Origin: an uncultured Butyricicoccus sp.
GTDB lineage: Bacteria; Bacillota; Clostridia; Oscillospirales; Butyricicoccaceae
Length of the DNA stretch: 64,000 bases
Assembly: GCA_910584935.1 (NCBI GenBank)
Contig: CAJUDU010000001.1
Span: forward strand, 81,988-145,987
Direction of reading: 5' to 3'
Shown piece by piece: positions 34,825-42,545 of this stretch. Position 1 is the first letter of the stretch, and every line of letters begins with the position of its first letter. The translations under genes and the position numbers were made by a program. Under the pieces are notes generated by a model, which made no database searches, had not been told where the DNA came from, and saw only the letters and a list, made by a program, of their open reading frames with translations.

Positions 34825-34959
34825 TTATTCGGGGTCTGCAATCACCCGTTCTTCTGCCTCCCGCTGGATGCGGATGATTTCATCACGCAGACATTCATTC
34901 TTTTCCAGCAGGCGTGTGAGTTCATTGAATAAATATAAGTAGCCTTTTTTGTAATTCAT
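34825..34959 (-). CDS. 44-residue charged coiled-coil protein
   Basis: A perfect AGGAGG lies 8 bp before ATG 34959. The product begins MNYKKGYLYLFNELTRLLEK and continues with an E/R-rich helix ending in ADPE. Heptad-like Leu/Ile spacing suggests a short coiled coil. It is tail-to-tail with the TepA-like gene, its stop touching the other's stop, and divergent from the ribbon-helix-helix gene. Family unknown. Confidence 0.75.
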   Translation of the reverse strand: MNYKKGYLYLFNELTRLLEKNECLRDEIIRIQREAEERVIADPE

Positions 34960-35083
34960 ATGTAGTACCTCCTTTCACGACATAAAACGACATTATTTTA
35001 TCACACTTCACCTATTTCTACAAGAGAAAAACATTGTATATTAAATAAATATAAAAGAACACGTCGTATTATAATAGATTTTG

Positions 35084-35111
35084 CAAGATAATGTGATATC
35101 TTATTATCTTG
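35084..35111. promoter_or_regulatory. Candidate operator: 9 bp inverted repeat
   Basis: CAAGATAAT, 10 bp, ATTATCTTG: perfect arms, 50 bp before the ribbon-helix-helix gene and in the divergent gap, a likely autoregulatory site. Confidence 0.55.
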
Positions 35112-35162
35112 TAATAATGGGCATATAATAGGGAAAACGCGCAATAGGGGAGGTGATAAAAA

Positions 35163-35366
35163 ATGTTTCGGCTTGAGCGGCGTGAATTTGTCAACAAAAC
35201 TTTCCGTTTGCCGTTGACGCTGGTTGAAGAATTGCAGGAATTGGCACAGTATAAGAATATGTCAATGAACCAGCTCATTATCAGTTGTTGTGAATATGCA
35301 CTCAATAACCTGGATGAAGAAGATAAGCCGACCCGGGTTGGAAATGATAACCTGCGGATGGAATAA
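35163..35366 (+). CDS. Small ribbon-helix-helix (Arc/CopG-like) DNA-binding protein
   Basis: 67 residues: a short beta strand (KTFRLPLTLVEELQELAQYK) then NMSMNQLIISCCEYAL, the strand-helix-helix pattern of Arc/CopG regulators (R-L-P-x-x-L... S-x-N-x-L-I). GGGGAGGTGAT precedes the ATG. The inverted repeat at 35084-35111 is the likely operator. No toxin gene is adjacent, so an antitoxin role is not supported. Confidence 0.85.
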   Translation: MFRLERREFVNKTFRLPLTLVEELQELAQYKNMSMNQLIISCCEYALNNLDEEDKPTRVGNDNLRME

Positions 35367-35381
35367 TAAAAGGGGGAAAAG

Positions 35382-35434
35382 CCGGGATACCAAATGCAGC
35401 AAATCTGCCTGCTTTGGATTCCGGTGTTTTTTTT
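35382..35434 (+). terminator. Terminator of the ribbon-helix-helix gene
   Basis: CCGGGATACCAAA and TTTGGATTCCGG pair with one mismatch, followed by TG and eight T. Confidence 0.75.
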
Positions 35435-35571
35435 GCAAATATTCCTGTTCAAACAGCCCGTGTTTTGGTATACTGTATATGATATGGAATCATCCCGGCA
35501 GGTATTGCCGTGGGCCATGCAAAGCCTATGATTGCGGCTGCTGAATTTTGAAGAGAAAGGAATCCTGAACC

Positions 35572-37173
35572 ATGAAACTAACCCTTGAAAGCTTGGGGCA
35601 TAACTTATCTTGGAAAGGCTATCGATTGCCTTCTTATGATATCGCCATGGCGCGTGAAGCGACAGCGGCAGCGCCCACTTGGCTGCATTTTGGCGCAGGC
35701 AGTTTGTTCCGCGCGTTCCCAGCGGCACTGAGCCAGCGCCTGCTAACCGCGGGGCTGTCCAAAACCGGCATAATTTGCTGCGAAAGCTATGACGAGGAAC
35801 TGATTGACCGGGTTTACCGCGCCAATGATAACCTGTCTATTCTAGCAACTTTATATGCGGATGGACATATCCAAAAAGAAATCATTGCTTCTGTCACAGA
35901 AAGCCTCAAAATGAGTGAGGATATGGCGCGGCTGGAACAAATCTTTTGTGCGCCAAGCCTACAGATGGTTACGCTGACCATCACCGAAAAAGGGTATACC
36001 ATCCGCGATAATGACCGCAATTTTGTGCCGGATTTTGCATGGGATGCTTCTGTAGGCCCTAAATCCGCCGCCGCTTCTTTCTTTGGGCGGTTAGCAGCGC
36101 TGTGCCTCAAGCGCAAAGCCGCAGGCGCCGCGCCAATTGCAATCGTTTCGCTGGATAACTGCCAGAATAATGGCGTGCGTGTGCGCCGCGCCATGATGGA
36201 TATGGCGGAAGCCTGGGTGGATGGCGGCTTTATCACACAAGAAGATTATGAATGGCTTGTCAATCAAATGTCTTATCCGCTTTCCATGATTGATAAAATC
36301 ACGCCGCACCCAGATGACCGTGTAACCAAACAACTGGAAGCCGATGGGCTGGAAGGCGTGCGCCCCTTTACAACGGCAAAGGGCACTTCCGCCGCGGCAT
36401 TTGTCAACACAGAACGCCCACAGTATTTGCTGATTGAAGACCATTTCCCCAATGGCCACCCGCCGCTGGAACAGCTTGGCATTATTTTTACCAGCCGCAA
36501 GATTGTTGACAAATCCGCCCATATGAAAGCCTGCACCTGCCTGAACCCCATGGATACTGCTTTGGGCATTTATGGCTGTCTGCTCGGTTATCAAACCGTG
36601 CATGAGGAAATGAAAGACCCTCAGCTTGTCAATCTCATCACCCGCATGAGCGAGTTGGAAGCTATGCCAATGGTTGAAGACCCTGGCGTTATCAACCCAT
36701 CTGAATTTTTGCATGAAGTGTTAAGCGAACGCTATCCCAATCCATTCCTGCCGGATACGCCACAGCGTACCGCAACTGATACTTCACAAAAACTTGCCAT
36801 TCGGTTTGGTGAAACCCTGTATGCGTATTATAATTCCCCAATTCCAATGCATCGGGTATCCCATCTGACCTACATTCCGCTTGTTTTGGCAGGCTGGCTG
36901 CGTTATCTGCTGAGTGTGGATGACAATGGCAATCATTTTGAACGCAGCCCAGACCCCATGCTGCCATATTTGGATCAGGTACTTGCGGGCATCACCCTGG
37001 GCGGCGACCCGGCAAAGGAAAAACAGTTATATCCACTGCTTTGCAGCAAGCCGATTTTTGGCGCTAACCTGTATGAAGTCGGTTTGGCTGACCGTGTCAC
37101 AGAAATGTTTATCGAATTAACCCGCGGACCAGGCGCAATCCGTGAAACGCTGAAAAAATACTGTGGCGAATAA
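35572..37173 (+). CDS. Mannitol dehydrogenase-family oxidoreductase (fructuronate reductase/mannitol 2-dehydrogenase type)
   Basis: 533 residues. NAD(P)-dependent polyol/uronate oxidoreductase of the long-chain family: WLHFGAGSLFRAFPA (cofactor motif, about 37-51), TITEKGYTIRDND, CQNNGVRVRRAMMD (SxDNxxxNG-type), and the catalytic Lys in the YPLSMIDKITPHPDD region. Likely reduces fructuronate or tagaturonate, or oxidises a polyol. It is a single gene with its own terminator, away from the uxa operon of this window. Substrate is not certain. Confidence 0.9.
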   Translation: MKLTLESLGHNLSWKGYRLPSYDIAMAREATAAAPTWLHFGAGSLFRAFPAALSQRLLTAGLSKTGIICCESYDEELIDRVYRANDNLSILATLYADGHIQKEIIASVTESLKMSEDMARLEQIFCAPSLQMVTLTITEKGYTIRDNDRNFVPDFAWDASVGPKSAAASFFGRLAALCLKRKAAGAAPIAIVSLDNCQNNGVRVRRAMMDMAEAWVDGGFITQEDYEWLVNQMSYPLSMIDKITPHPDDRVTKQLEADGLEGVRPFTTAKGTSAAAFVNTERPQYLLIEDHFPNGHPPLEQLGIIFTSRKIVDKSAHMKACTCLNPMDTALGIYGCLLGYQTVHEEMKDPQLVNLITRMSELEAMPMVEDPGVINPSEFLHEVLSERYPNPFLPDTPQRTATDTSQKLAIRFGETLYAYYNSPIPMHRVSHLTYIPLVLAGWLRYLLSVDDNGNHFERSPDPMLPYLDQVLAGITLGGDPAKEKQLYPLLCSKPIFGANLYEVGLADRVTEMFIELTRGPGAIRETLKKYCGE

Positions 37174-38640
37174 AAAATTCCCCGAAAAGGCGTGGGAGGG
37201 AACCAATTTGGTTCCCTCCCACCTTTTTTCTTTTGTAACCTTTCCTTCAAGCAGGGTTGCCATAAACCAGCGCAGATTTAACAGGAACATTTCCCGCATA
37301 CGGCTGTCTTTCCGATTTTCTCCGGGCAGTTTTTCGGCTGCCGCACAGGTGTCCAAATAATGCTGGCGGACAAATTCCTGTCCCTGGGATATCACACCAT
37401 CTTGTAATAACGATAGCCGGAAATCAACCGACCGTGACCACGGGAAGGTATCTTCAAATAAAATTTCCTCCCGGTGGTACCAAGGGTATCCGCCAAATAA
37501 TTCATCCGCGCATTCCCCCGACTGGCATACCGTAAACCCTTTTTTGACTGCCGCGCAAAACAGCAATAAAGAGGAATCCACATCCGCCATGCCAGGCAAA
37601 TCCCGCCCATCCACAGCAGGCAGCAATGCCGCGCATAATGCCGCGTTTTCTAAAATCACTTCATGATGTTCACTGCCAATGGCATCCACCATCATTTGGA
37701 TATACTCTGCGTCACTATTCGGCTGAAATATATTTTTTGTAAAATATTTTTCATTGTCCCGGTAGTCCACTGACCAGGTATGTAACTGCCGGTTTTGCTG
37801 TTTATATGCCCGCGCCGCAAGCATGGATAAAATAGAGGAATCCAGCCCGCCAGATAAAAAGGTACAAAGCGGCACATCACTGACAAGCTGCCGGGAGGCA
37901 GCGTCTTCAATCAGCATTTTGGTATGTGTCAGCGTTTCTTCTGGATTATGCGGATGCTCTGCCGCATGAAGCGTCCAGTAAGGGTGCGGATGGAAGCCTT
38001 CCGGTGTCAGCACCGCATAATGTCCCGGCAATAACTCTGTAATCCCTTCAAAAACACCAAAACCCGGCGGGCGTGCCGGCCCCAATAATAACACTGACCG
38101 CAGACCATCTGCGCCAATGCGCGGCTGCACTGCCGGATGGCACAACACCGCTTTGATTTCAGAACCAAATACCAAGCCATCTTTTTGGCGGCTGTAAAAT
38201 AACGGCTTTACGCCCAGCCGGTCACGGCAAAGGATTAGTTTCCGGTTTGTTTTGTCCCATAACGCAAATGCGTAAATGCCATTGAGCCGTGCAAATGCGT
38301 CTATGCCCCATTCCAAATAAGCATGGAGCAAGACTTCTGTATCCGAATGTCCACGGAAGATATGCCCCTTTGCCAGCAGCATCACCCGTAAATCCTCAGT
38401 ATTATATAACTCACCGTTATAAATAAGAATAATATTCCCATCTGGCGATTCCATGGGCTGTTTGCCGCCTTCCGGGTCAACCACAATCAGCCGCCGGTGT
38501 ACCAGCAGCGCCAAATCATCAACATATTGCCCGCCGGCATCAGGCCCACGCGGCGTCAGTGCCCGCGCCATGCGTTTGCCGGTATCGGCAAATGCCTGCG
38601 CGCCGCCAGTATAATCAATTAACCCAGCAATTCCACACAT
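37117..38640 (-). pseudogene. asnB: asnB 5' part: asparagine synthetase lacking its C-terminal third
   Basis: The true start is ATG 38640 so that Cys2 is exposed (MCGIAGLIDYTGG), behind AAGGAG at 9 bp. Glutaminase domain about 1-200 (HRRLIVVDPEGGKQPM, NGELYNTEDLR, SDTEVLLHAYLEWG). The synthetase domain starts with the PPi loop FLSGGLDSSILSML (about 262) and GECADELFGGYPW. The native sequence stops after LNLRWFMATL (37251). The frame then runs 43 codons through the terminator and antisense to the neighbouring gene, so the product lacks the end of the active site. The missing C-terminal part is at 6504-6944. Confidence 0.93.
37192..37229 (+). terminator. Very strong terminator at the right end of the asnB-interrupting segment
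   Basis: GTGGGAGGGAACC and GGTTCCCTCCCAC form a 13 bp perfect stem, followed by six T. It lies 22 bp inside the junction with the asnB 5' part. Confidence 0.93.
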
Positions 38641-38906
38641 TGCCATCAACTCCTTTTATAAATGCCAATATGCCATCAGTATATGCCCGCTTTTTACAAA
38701 AAAGAAGTAAAGTATCTGTGAATATCTCGCAAACGCAATATAATGTGCTTGTGGGTTATGGGAATGTAGGGTATAATAGGTTTATAACAGGTTTCCAGCA
38801 TTTTGACGCAGAAAAATAATCGCTTTGAGATAATGGCGAAAAGGGCATATTGCCGGTGAATAAGGGTAATATCTCATCGGCTATCAGCCTATTGAGGGGT
38901 CTGATT

Positions 38907-40154
38907 ATGGAAAATATAGTACATACCCCTGAGATCTGGGTAAAGACCTTTGGGGATTTTGGGATATTCTATCAGGGCAAGAAAATCAGCGCCCCGTTAG
39001 AGCGTTCCAAGAAACTAATGGATATGGCAGAATATTTGGTGACGAACCAAAACCGTGCCGTGCCAAAAGATGAACTTTATGAGCTGCTTTGGCCCAATGA
39101 GGAAAGCAGCAACCCACGCAACGCATTAAAAACACTAATTCACCGTTTCCGGATGCTGCTGGTGCAGGGGGGCGCACCAGATGGATTGGAATTTATTTTG
39201 GTGCGCCATGGCACGTGCCAATGGAATCCAGGGTTAGACTTTGGCGTGGATGCGTTTATATTTGATGCATTACAAAATGAAGCCGCTGCGGAAACCGATT
39301 TGCAGCGGCAAAAAGAACTCTTAAAACAGGCGGCAGCCCTTTATCAAGGGCGGTTCCTGAATGAATCTGAAATTTGGATGGTTGCGCCATCTACATATTA
39401 TCATAGCTGTTTTTTGCGTGCAGTCTATCAGCTATGTGATTTGCTGCGCAGTCATGGCACACCAGAAGAAATTATCGAAGTCTGCCGCCCAGCTTTGCTG
39501 GTCGATGAACTGGATGAAACCATTAATCGGGAACTGATTTTGGCGCTGGTTGCCGCTGACCATGTGCAGGAAGCCAACAGCCATTATAACCATATCACAG
39601 AGTTATATTACAACCGTCTGGGGGTACAGGTATCCGAGGAACTGCGTGAAGTTTACCGTCATCTTGCTGACAATGAACAGGCTGTCAATTTGGATGTTGA
39701 TGAAATCTGCAATTCTTTGGAGGAAAATGCGTCAACTGATGGGGCATATGTCTGCGAATACAGTATTTTCCGGGATTTGTACCGCATTGAAGCCCGCAGC
39801 CTGGAACGCTATGGCGGACGAATGTTTTTGGCGCTTATCACCATTACTGATGCCCATTTGCAGGTGCCGCCGCTATCCACCTTGGGCAAAACCATGGATT
39901 TGTTGCTGGAAGTCATCAAACACTGTCTGCGCAAAGGGGATATTGTTGCCCGTTACAGTCCCGCGCAGTATATCGCCCTATTGCCAACGGTTACGCTGGA
40001 AACCGGTGAACAAGTGCTGCAGCGTATCCGCCGCGCTTACCGCAAGCAGTATCCCAAATCCCGTGTGGTGCTGAGCTGTAAATTGCGCCCATTGCGCCCG
40101 CTGGAACGGGAAGGGTTTGGTTCGCTTGCGCCGGAAACTGCTCCTGTGCCTTAA
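38907..40154 (+). CDS. BTAD (SARP-like) transcriptional activator with a degenerate GGDEF-like domain
   Basis: 415 residues. Winged-helix domain about 10-105 (IWVKTFGDFGIFYQGKKI, RNALKTLIHRFRMLL). Bacterial transcriptional activation domain about 110-255, with tetratricopeptide-like helices (EEIIEVCRPALLVDELDETI, YNRLGVQVSEELREVYRHL). The C-terminal 120 residues resemble a GGDEF fold but lack the GGDEF signature (KGDIVARYSPAQYIALLP). SARP proteins bind direct repeats spaced by 11 bp close to the -10; five such units lie just downstream (40179-41289). GAGGGG precedes ATG 38907. Confidence 0.88.
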   Translation: MENIVHTPEIWVKTFGDFGIFYQGKKISAPLERSKKLMDMAEYLVTNQNRAVPKDELYELLWPNEESSNPRNALKTLIHRFRMLLVQGGAPDGLEFILVRHGTCQWNPGLDFGVDAFIFDALQNEAAAETDLQRQKELLKQAAALYQGRFLNESEIWMVAPSTYYHSCFLRAVYQLCDLLRSHGTPEEIIEVCRPALLVDELDETINRELILALVAADHVQEANSHYNHITELYYNRLGVQVSEELREVYRHLADNEQAVNLDVDEICNSLEENASTDGAYVCEYSIFRDLYRIEARSLERYGGRMFLALITITDAHLQVPPLSTLGKTMDLLLEVIKHCLRKGDIVARYSPAQYIALLPTVTLETGEQVLQRIRRAYRKQYPKSRVVLSCKLRPLRPLEREGFGSLAPETAPVP

Positions 40155-40178
40155 ATTTTTGTCACTGAATACCGTCAG

Positions 40179-40212
40179 ATATATCCGATATGTAACCAGG
40201 CAGTGCTATAAT
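40179..40212 (+). promoter_or_regulatory. SARP-type promoter unit A
   Basis: ATATATCC (40179) and ATGTAACC (40190) are 11 bp apart. Nine bp after the second repeat comes TATAAT (40207-40212). It lies between the BTAD gene and the small unknown gene. Same geometry as units B to E. Confidence 0.8.
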
Positions 40213-40332
40213 AGTGTTAAACGCAGGCAAAGCGCCTTCAATTCGCTGCAATCAAGCTGCTATAAAATTACCGTAAGGCGTGCCGTAACAGCACACGGAA
40301 AATAGAACCATATGCCGGAAAGGAGGAAACGT

Positions 40333-40773
40333 ATGCTGCTGCCCGCAATGGGTGAAATCCCCTATGAAGCACGACGGATGTATTTATGTATTGATGAATA
40401 TCGGAATGGGGAAATCACCGGACGATTTTTCAGCGCATTTGAACCCGAAGCATTTACATTCTGTTCTTTGCTCGCCCTTATGCGCTATATTGATAACCTG
40501 CTTGACCGCACTATGATGACTCAGCGGTATGAAGAACGACGCACACTCATGAAAGTCCCTGTCACTGGTGCGCCCGCCAAACCTCGTGAGGAATGGAAAA
40601 CATTCCATTGTCCAACCGCCAAACTTGCAACCTTCTGCTTAAACATTCAATTCCGCCAAAATGCCACCTGGCAGGGGGAAGTAACTTGGCTGGAGCAGAA
40701 GCAGTCCAGTTTCTTTCGCAGCAGTTTGGAACTGTTCCGCATGATTGATGATGTATTATTGTATCACGCATAA
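40333..40773 (+). CDS. Unknown 146-residue protein under SARP-type unit A
   Basis: AAAGGAGG lies 5 bp before ATG 40333; an earlier ATG (40312) precedes this site and is unlikely. The protein is soluble, without signal or membrane segment, with a mixed helix pattern: ARRMYLCIDEYRNGEITGRF, SLLALMRYIDNLLDR, and a helical end SLELFRMIDDVLLYHA. I recognise no family. Position suggests it belongs to the BTAD regulator's regulon. Confidence 0.7.
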   Translation: MLLPAMGEIPYEARRMYLCIDEYRNGEITGRFFSAFEPEAFTFCSLLALMRYIDNLLDRTMMTQRYEERRTLMKVPVTGAPAKPREEWKTFHCPTAKLATFCLNIQFRQNATWQGEVTWLEQKQSSFFRSSLELFRMIDDVLLYHA

Positions 40774-40839
40774 CAGCGGGATACCATGTCAGAAAATTTT
40801 TTTGCAGGCGGATACAAAAACTTCCCCGGGATACCCGAT

Positions 40840-40873
40840 ATGTAACCCAAATGTATCCGCCGCATGATATACT
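40840..40873 (+). promoter_or_regulatory. SARP-type promoter unit B
   Basis: ATGTAACC (40840), ATGTATCC (40851), 9 bp, TATACT (40868-40873). Confidence 0.85.
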
Positions 40874-41036
40874 GGTTACAACAAAAGGGAACAGAAAACC
40901 AGAAAGGTTAAAATCCCTTGCTCCCCGAAAGCCACAGCTTGTATCCAGTCAGGGAATGCACTTGGATACAACAGCGGCAAGTGGGAATCCACCCCCATCA
41001 AAAAACGGATATAAAAATTTCCCCGGAACGCCGCAG

Positions 41037-41070
41037 ATGTAACCGATATGTACCTACCACATGGTATACT
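41037..41070 (+). promoter_or_regulatory. SARP-type promoter unit C
   Basis: ATGTAACC (41037), ATGTACCT (41048), 9 bp, TATACT (41065-41070). Confidence 0.85.
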
Positions 41071-41155
41071 GGTTACAGTGCAAAGCAAAAACGGAAGCAA
41101 ACCGGAATGGCAAAAAAACAAACCGGTGATAAAAAACTTCCCGAAACCGAAAAAA

Positions 41156-41189
41156 ATGTAACCCGGATGTATCCGATATATGATATAAT
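41156..41189 (+). promoter_or_regulatory. SARP-type promoter unit D
   Basis: ATGTAACC (41156), ATGTATCC (41167), 9 bp, TATAAT (41184-41189). Confidence 0.85.
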
Positions 41190-41255
41190 GGATACAACAA
41201 CAGGGAACAGCAGGCCGAAAAAAGCGGATACACAAAATTCCCTGAAACCCCGCAA

Positions 41256-41289
41256 ATGTAACCGATATGTATCCACTGTATGATATACT
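41256..41289 (+). promoter_or_regulatory. SARP-type promoter unit E, nearest to the Ser-rich protein gene
   Basis: ATGTAACC (41256), ATGTATCC (41267), 9 bp, TATACT (41284-41289). About 75 bp upstream of the start codon. Confidence 0.87.
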
Positions 41290-41364
41290 GGTTACAACGA
41301 AAACAAGTAACACACACAGTTGAGAATAAACCAAAATGACGATGACTTGAGAGGAGATACTACC

Positions 41365-42444
41365 ATGAAAAGAAAAGCTGCTTTATTCCTTGCTTTGGCA
41401 ATGATGTTTACAATCAACGCTTACGCTTCCGAAGGCGAATCATCTGGCGGCGCTTCTGAAAGCTCCAGCGTTTCCACTACCACAAGTTCCGCACCGGCTG
41501 CATCTTCCAGCAGCTCCAGCGAATCCAGTTCTTCCAGTGAAAGCTCCAGCTCCTCCAGCGAGTCCAGTTCTTCCAGCGAAGGTTCTGGTTCTTCTTCCAG
41601 CAGCTCCAGTGAATCCGCTTCTGGCAGCGCAGGTTCTGATTCTGGTTCCAGCGAATCCACAGGTTCTTCCAGCGAAAGCGGCAGCGCATCTGAAAGCACT
41701 TCTTCCAGCGACAGCGCTTCCAGCGAAGGTTCTTCCGAAAGCAGCAGCGATGCAGCTTCCAGCGAAAGCTCTTCCGAAAGCAGCAGCACAGACGCTTCCG
41801 CATCTGAAAGCGGCGCTTCTGATGCAGTCGTAGACAGCACCCCAGCTGCACCATCTGAAGACAAGGGTTCTGACGATGCCAGCACAGACGAAACCGCAGA
41901 TCATACCGACGCTTCCGGCGCAGATGAAGGCGACAAGGCTGACGACGCTGCACCAAGCGAAGAAGACAACACCGCAGACGACGCACAGGATGCGGCTGAT
42001 ACAGAAGACGCTGACCAGGCGGATGATGCACAGCAGGACGAAACCGGCGAACAGGCTGGCGACGATGCTGGTGAGGTTGAAGAAGACGCAGCACCCGCAG
42101 AAGGCGGCGCAGCAGCAGGCGCGGTTGTTGAAGAACAGCCAGTAGAAGAAGTAATTATCGAAGAAGAAGAAATCCCGTTGGCAACTTTGGAAGAAGTTGA
42201 AGAAGCAGCGGAAGTAGACGTCAATATTGTCGGCCGTGTATATGATGGCAGCAACGTTGTTTATGAAGCTTCTTACAGCACTTCGATTGCAGTAGGCGAA
42301 AGCGTAGACCTCAGCCGTTTCATCTGGACAGATGTTGAAGGCATTGAACTCACCAGCGGTGCAGACGTTGTCACAGTTGATGAGAACAGCAATGAATTTG
42401 AACTCAGCTACAAGCTGCTTGACGGCTGGATGGTTGTTGAATAA
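41365..42444 (+). CDS. Secreted Ser/Asp/Glu-rich low-complexity protein
   Basis: 359 residues. Signal peptide MKRKAALFLALAMMFTINAY, cut near YAS-E. Residues about 23-165 are mostly Ser with Glu, Gly and Ala; about 165-265 are Asp/Ala/Glu/Thr-rich; the last 85 form a normal-looking beta-rich domain (VDVNIVGRVYDGSNVVYEAS ... LSYKLLDGWMVVE). There is no LPXTG or membrane anchor. It resembles Ser-rich surface or biofilm proteins only in composition. Start ATG 41365 from GAGGAGA; an earlier ATG lacks a ribosome binding site. Driven by four tandem promoter units. Confidence 0.88.
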   Translation: MKRKAALFLALAMMFTINAYASEGESSGGASESSSVSTTTSSAPAASSSSSSESSSSSESSSSSSESSSSSEGSGSSSSSSSESASGSAGSDSGSSESTGSSSESGSASESTSSSDSASSEGSSESSSDAASSESSSESSSTDASASESGASDAVVDSTPAAPSEDKGSDDASTDETADHTDASGADEGDKADDAAPSEEDNTADDAQDAADTEDADQADDAQQDETGEQAGDDAGEVEEDAAPAEGGAAAGAVVEEQPVEEVIIEEEEIPLATLEEVEEAAEVDVNIVGRVYDGSNVVYEASYSTSIAVGESVDLSRFIWTDVEGIELTSGADVVTVDENSNEFELSYKLLDGWMVVE

Positions 42445-42485
42445 TTTAGAGGATCAAGGCAAAATCCAAAATAGAGATAAAAGGG

Positions 42486-42520
42486 AAACCGGTCAGCGGG
42501 GAAAAAGCTGACCGGTTTTT
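42486..42520 (+). terminator. Rho-independent terminator after the Ser-rich protein gene
   Basis: AAACCGGTCAGC and GCTGACCGGTTT form a 12 bp stem, followed by T. Confidence 0.9.
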
Positions 42521-42545
42521 CTTTATGCCTGGCATAAGCAGGGAA

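Larger units (their letters stand above)
6945..37250. mobile_element. 30.3 kb segment interrupting asnB (candidate excisable element or rearrangement)
   Basis: The segment lies between the two colinear halves of asnB. Both junctions contain GCAG (6941-6944 and 37251-37254). Joining them gives 1827 bp (609 codons) in frame, reading FMATLRDRKDRMSM across the join, a normal AsnB sequence. The segment encodes a large serine recombinase (17185-18723), so a skin-like or nifD-like excisable element is possible. Against this: the recombinase sits 10 kb inside, and cargo such as the Sua5-type gene is chromosomal housekeeping. Translocation or an assembly artefact remain alternatives. Confidence 0.5.
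40809..41302 (+). repeat. Four diverged tandem copies of an about 75 bp promoter cassette
   Basis: Each copy has GATA plus an A-rich stretch, a TTCCC/GGAAC-like box (cttccccggga, tttccccggaac, cttcccgaaac, ttccctgaaac), then the two 8 bp repeats, a -10 hexamer, and GGTTACA or GGATACA. The copies start near 40811, 41008, 41127 and 41225, with unique DNA between. This is cassette duplication, not simple satellite repeats. Confidence 0.85.

Noticed and set aside
6504..38640. Explaining the two asnB pieces as two independent decayed paralogues
   Set aside because: They are complementary to within a codon, do not overlap, share a junction tetramer and rejoin in frame; two independent truncations would rarely do this. 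Not fully excluded.
40851..41283. Two ORFs (63 and 121 codons) across the promoter-cassette array, with apparently repeated peptides
   Set aside because: The peptide repeats simply mirror the DNA cassettes; there is no ribosome binding site, the conserved spacing is that of promoter elements, and unit A has the same DNA pattern with a stop codon in this frame.
41421..42254. Long antisense and alternate-frame ORFs in the Ser-rich gene
   Set aside because: They come from biased codons (TCC/AGC/GAA) of the real gene and have no start signals or recognisable product.
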